Assembly: GCA_002343395.1 (NCBI GenBank)
Contig: DDSN01000067.1
Span: 10,096 to 49,441, forward strand
Direction of reading: 5' to 3'
Source: Hyphomonadaceae bacterium UBA2389
GTDB taxonomy: Bacteria; Pseudomonadota; Alphaproteobacteria; Caulobacterales; Aquidulcibacteraceae
DNA: 39,346 bases
Position numbers and translations under genes: made by a program. The notes below the pieces were generated by a model. The model had not been told where the DNA came from. It did no database searches and saw only the letters and a list, made by a program, of their open reading frames with translations. Positions 39,319-39,346 of this stretch are shown here, piece by piece (positions within the stretch are counted from its first letter, which is position 1; every line of letters begins with the position of its first letter).

Positions 39319-39346
39319 GGGTGTATAGCTCAGTTGGTAGAGCAGC
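39319..39346 (+). tRNA. tRNA 5' part, cut by the window edge
   Basis: GGGTGTATAGCTCAGTTGGT followed by AGAGCAGC: a seven-base acceptor arm GGGTGTA, U8-A9, and the D arm GCTC...GAGC with the loop AGTTGGTA. The anticodon lies beyond the edge, so the amino acid cannot be read. From memory, alphaproteobacterial tRNA-Lys(CTT) often begins with this sequence, but that is only a guess. Confidence 0.85.

Overview
The window looks like a high-GC alphaproteobacterial chromosome, most likely from Caulobacterales (Caulobacter / Hyphomonadaceae-type relatives). Three things point there: the flagellar gene order (fliL-fliM divergent from flgF-flgG-flgA-flgH; fliX divergent from flgI-flgJ/cheL-flbY; flagellin next to flaF-flbT), the alphaproteobacterial flagellar regulators FliX, FlbT and FlaF, and CtrA-type TTAA-N7-TTAA boxes beside flagellar genes. 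The species cannot be named from sequence alone.

Layout. 1-3.8 kb: start of an ETF-ubiquinone oxidoreductase gene, a family-4-like uracil-DNA glycosylase, a soluble-type lytic transglycosylase, and two small glycosyltransferases. 3.9-21.1 kb: the flagellar region. A leftward operon (fliL, fliM, a DUF6468 protein, a MotE-like protein, a 1066-aa secreted TPR protein) diverges from flgF-flgG-flgA-flgH. Then come dksA with a DUF2214 membrane gene, fliX divergent from flgI-flgJ-flbY, an unknown two-TM protein, a flagellin-like protein without a normal N-terminus, a FlaG-like protein, the flagellin, flaF and flbT. 21.2-24.9 kb: a MoxR ATPase / VWA protein pair, a ParD antitoxin with a frameshifted ParE, a small membrane protein and a methyltransferase.

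25.1-33.6 kb is the most unusual part: a 2104-residue protein built almost wholly of about 260 octapeptides of the type A-L-T-x-T-Q-V-x, followed 63 bases later on the same strand by a TPR plus GT41 (O-GlcNAc-transferase / SPINDLY type) glycosyltransferase. The octapeptides are grouped in turns of three or four units. Each turn opens with a unit that has lost its Gln, followed by a unit carrying Asp or Glu, so acidic residues recur about every 3.45 octapeptides (about 27-28 residues). This suggests a long superhelical or solenoid fibre with a charged stripe. The neighbouring gene suggests a Thr/Ser-rich protein glycosylated by its own dedicated enzyme. This is a hypothesis; flagellin is the obvious alternative acceptor.

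33.7-39.3 kb: accessory and housekeeping genes, including a serine-hydrolase-fold protein and an SDR-fold protein that have both lost their catalytic motifs, a small Gly-rich membrane protein, a TIR-like membrane protein, a Nudix hydrolase, DUF4282, a thioesterase, an HPt protein, an NnrU-family protein, and the 5' end of a tRNA at the right edge. Positions and motif counts were made by hand from the sequence; family names rest on recognised motifs, not on database searches.
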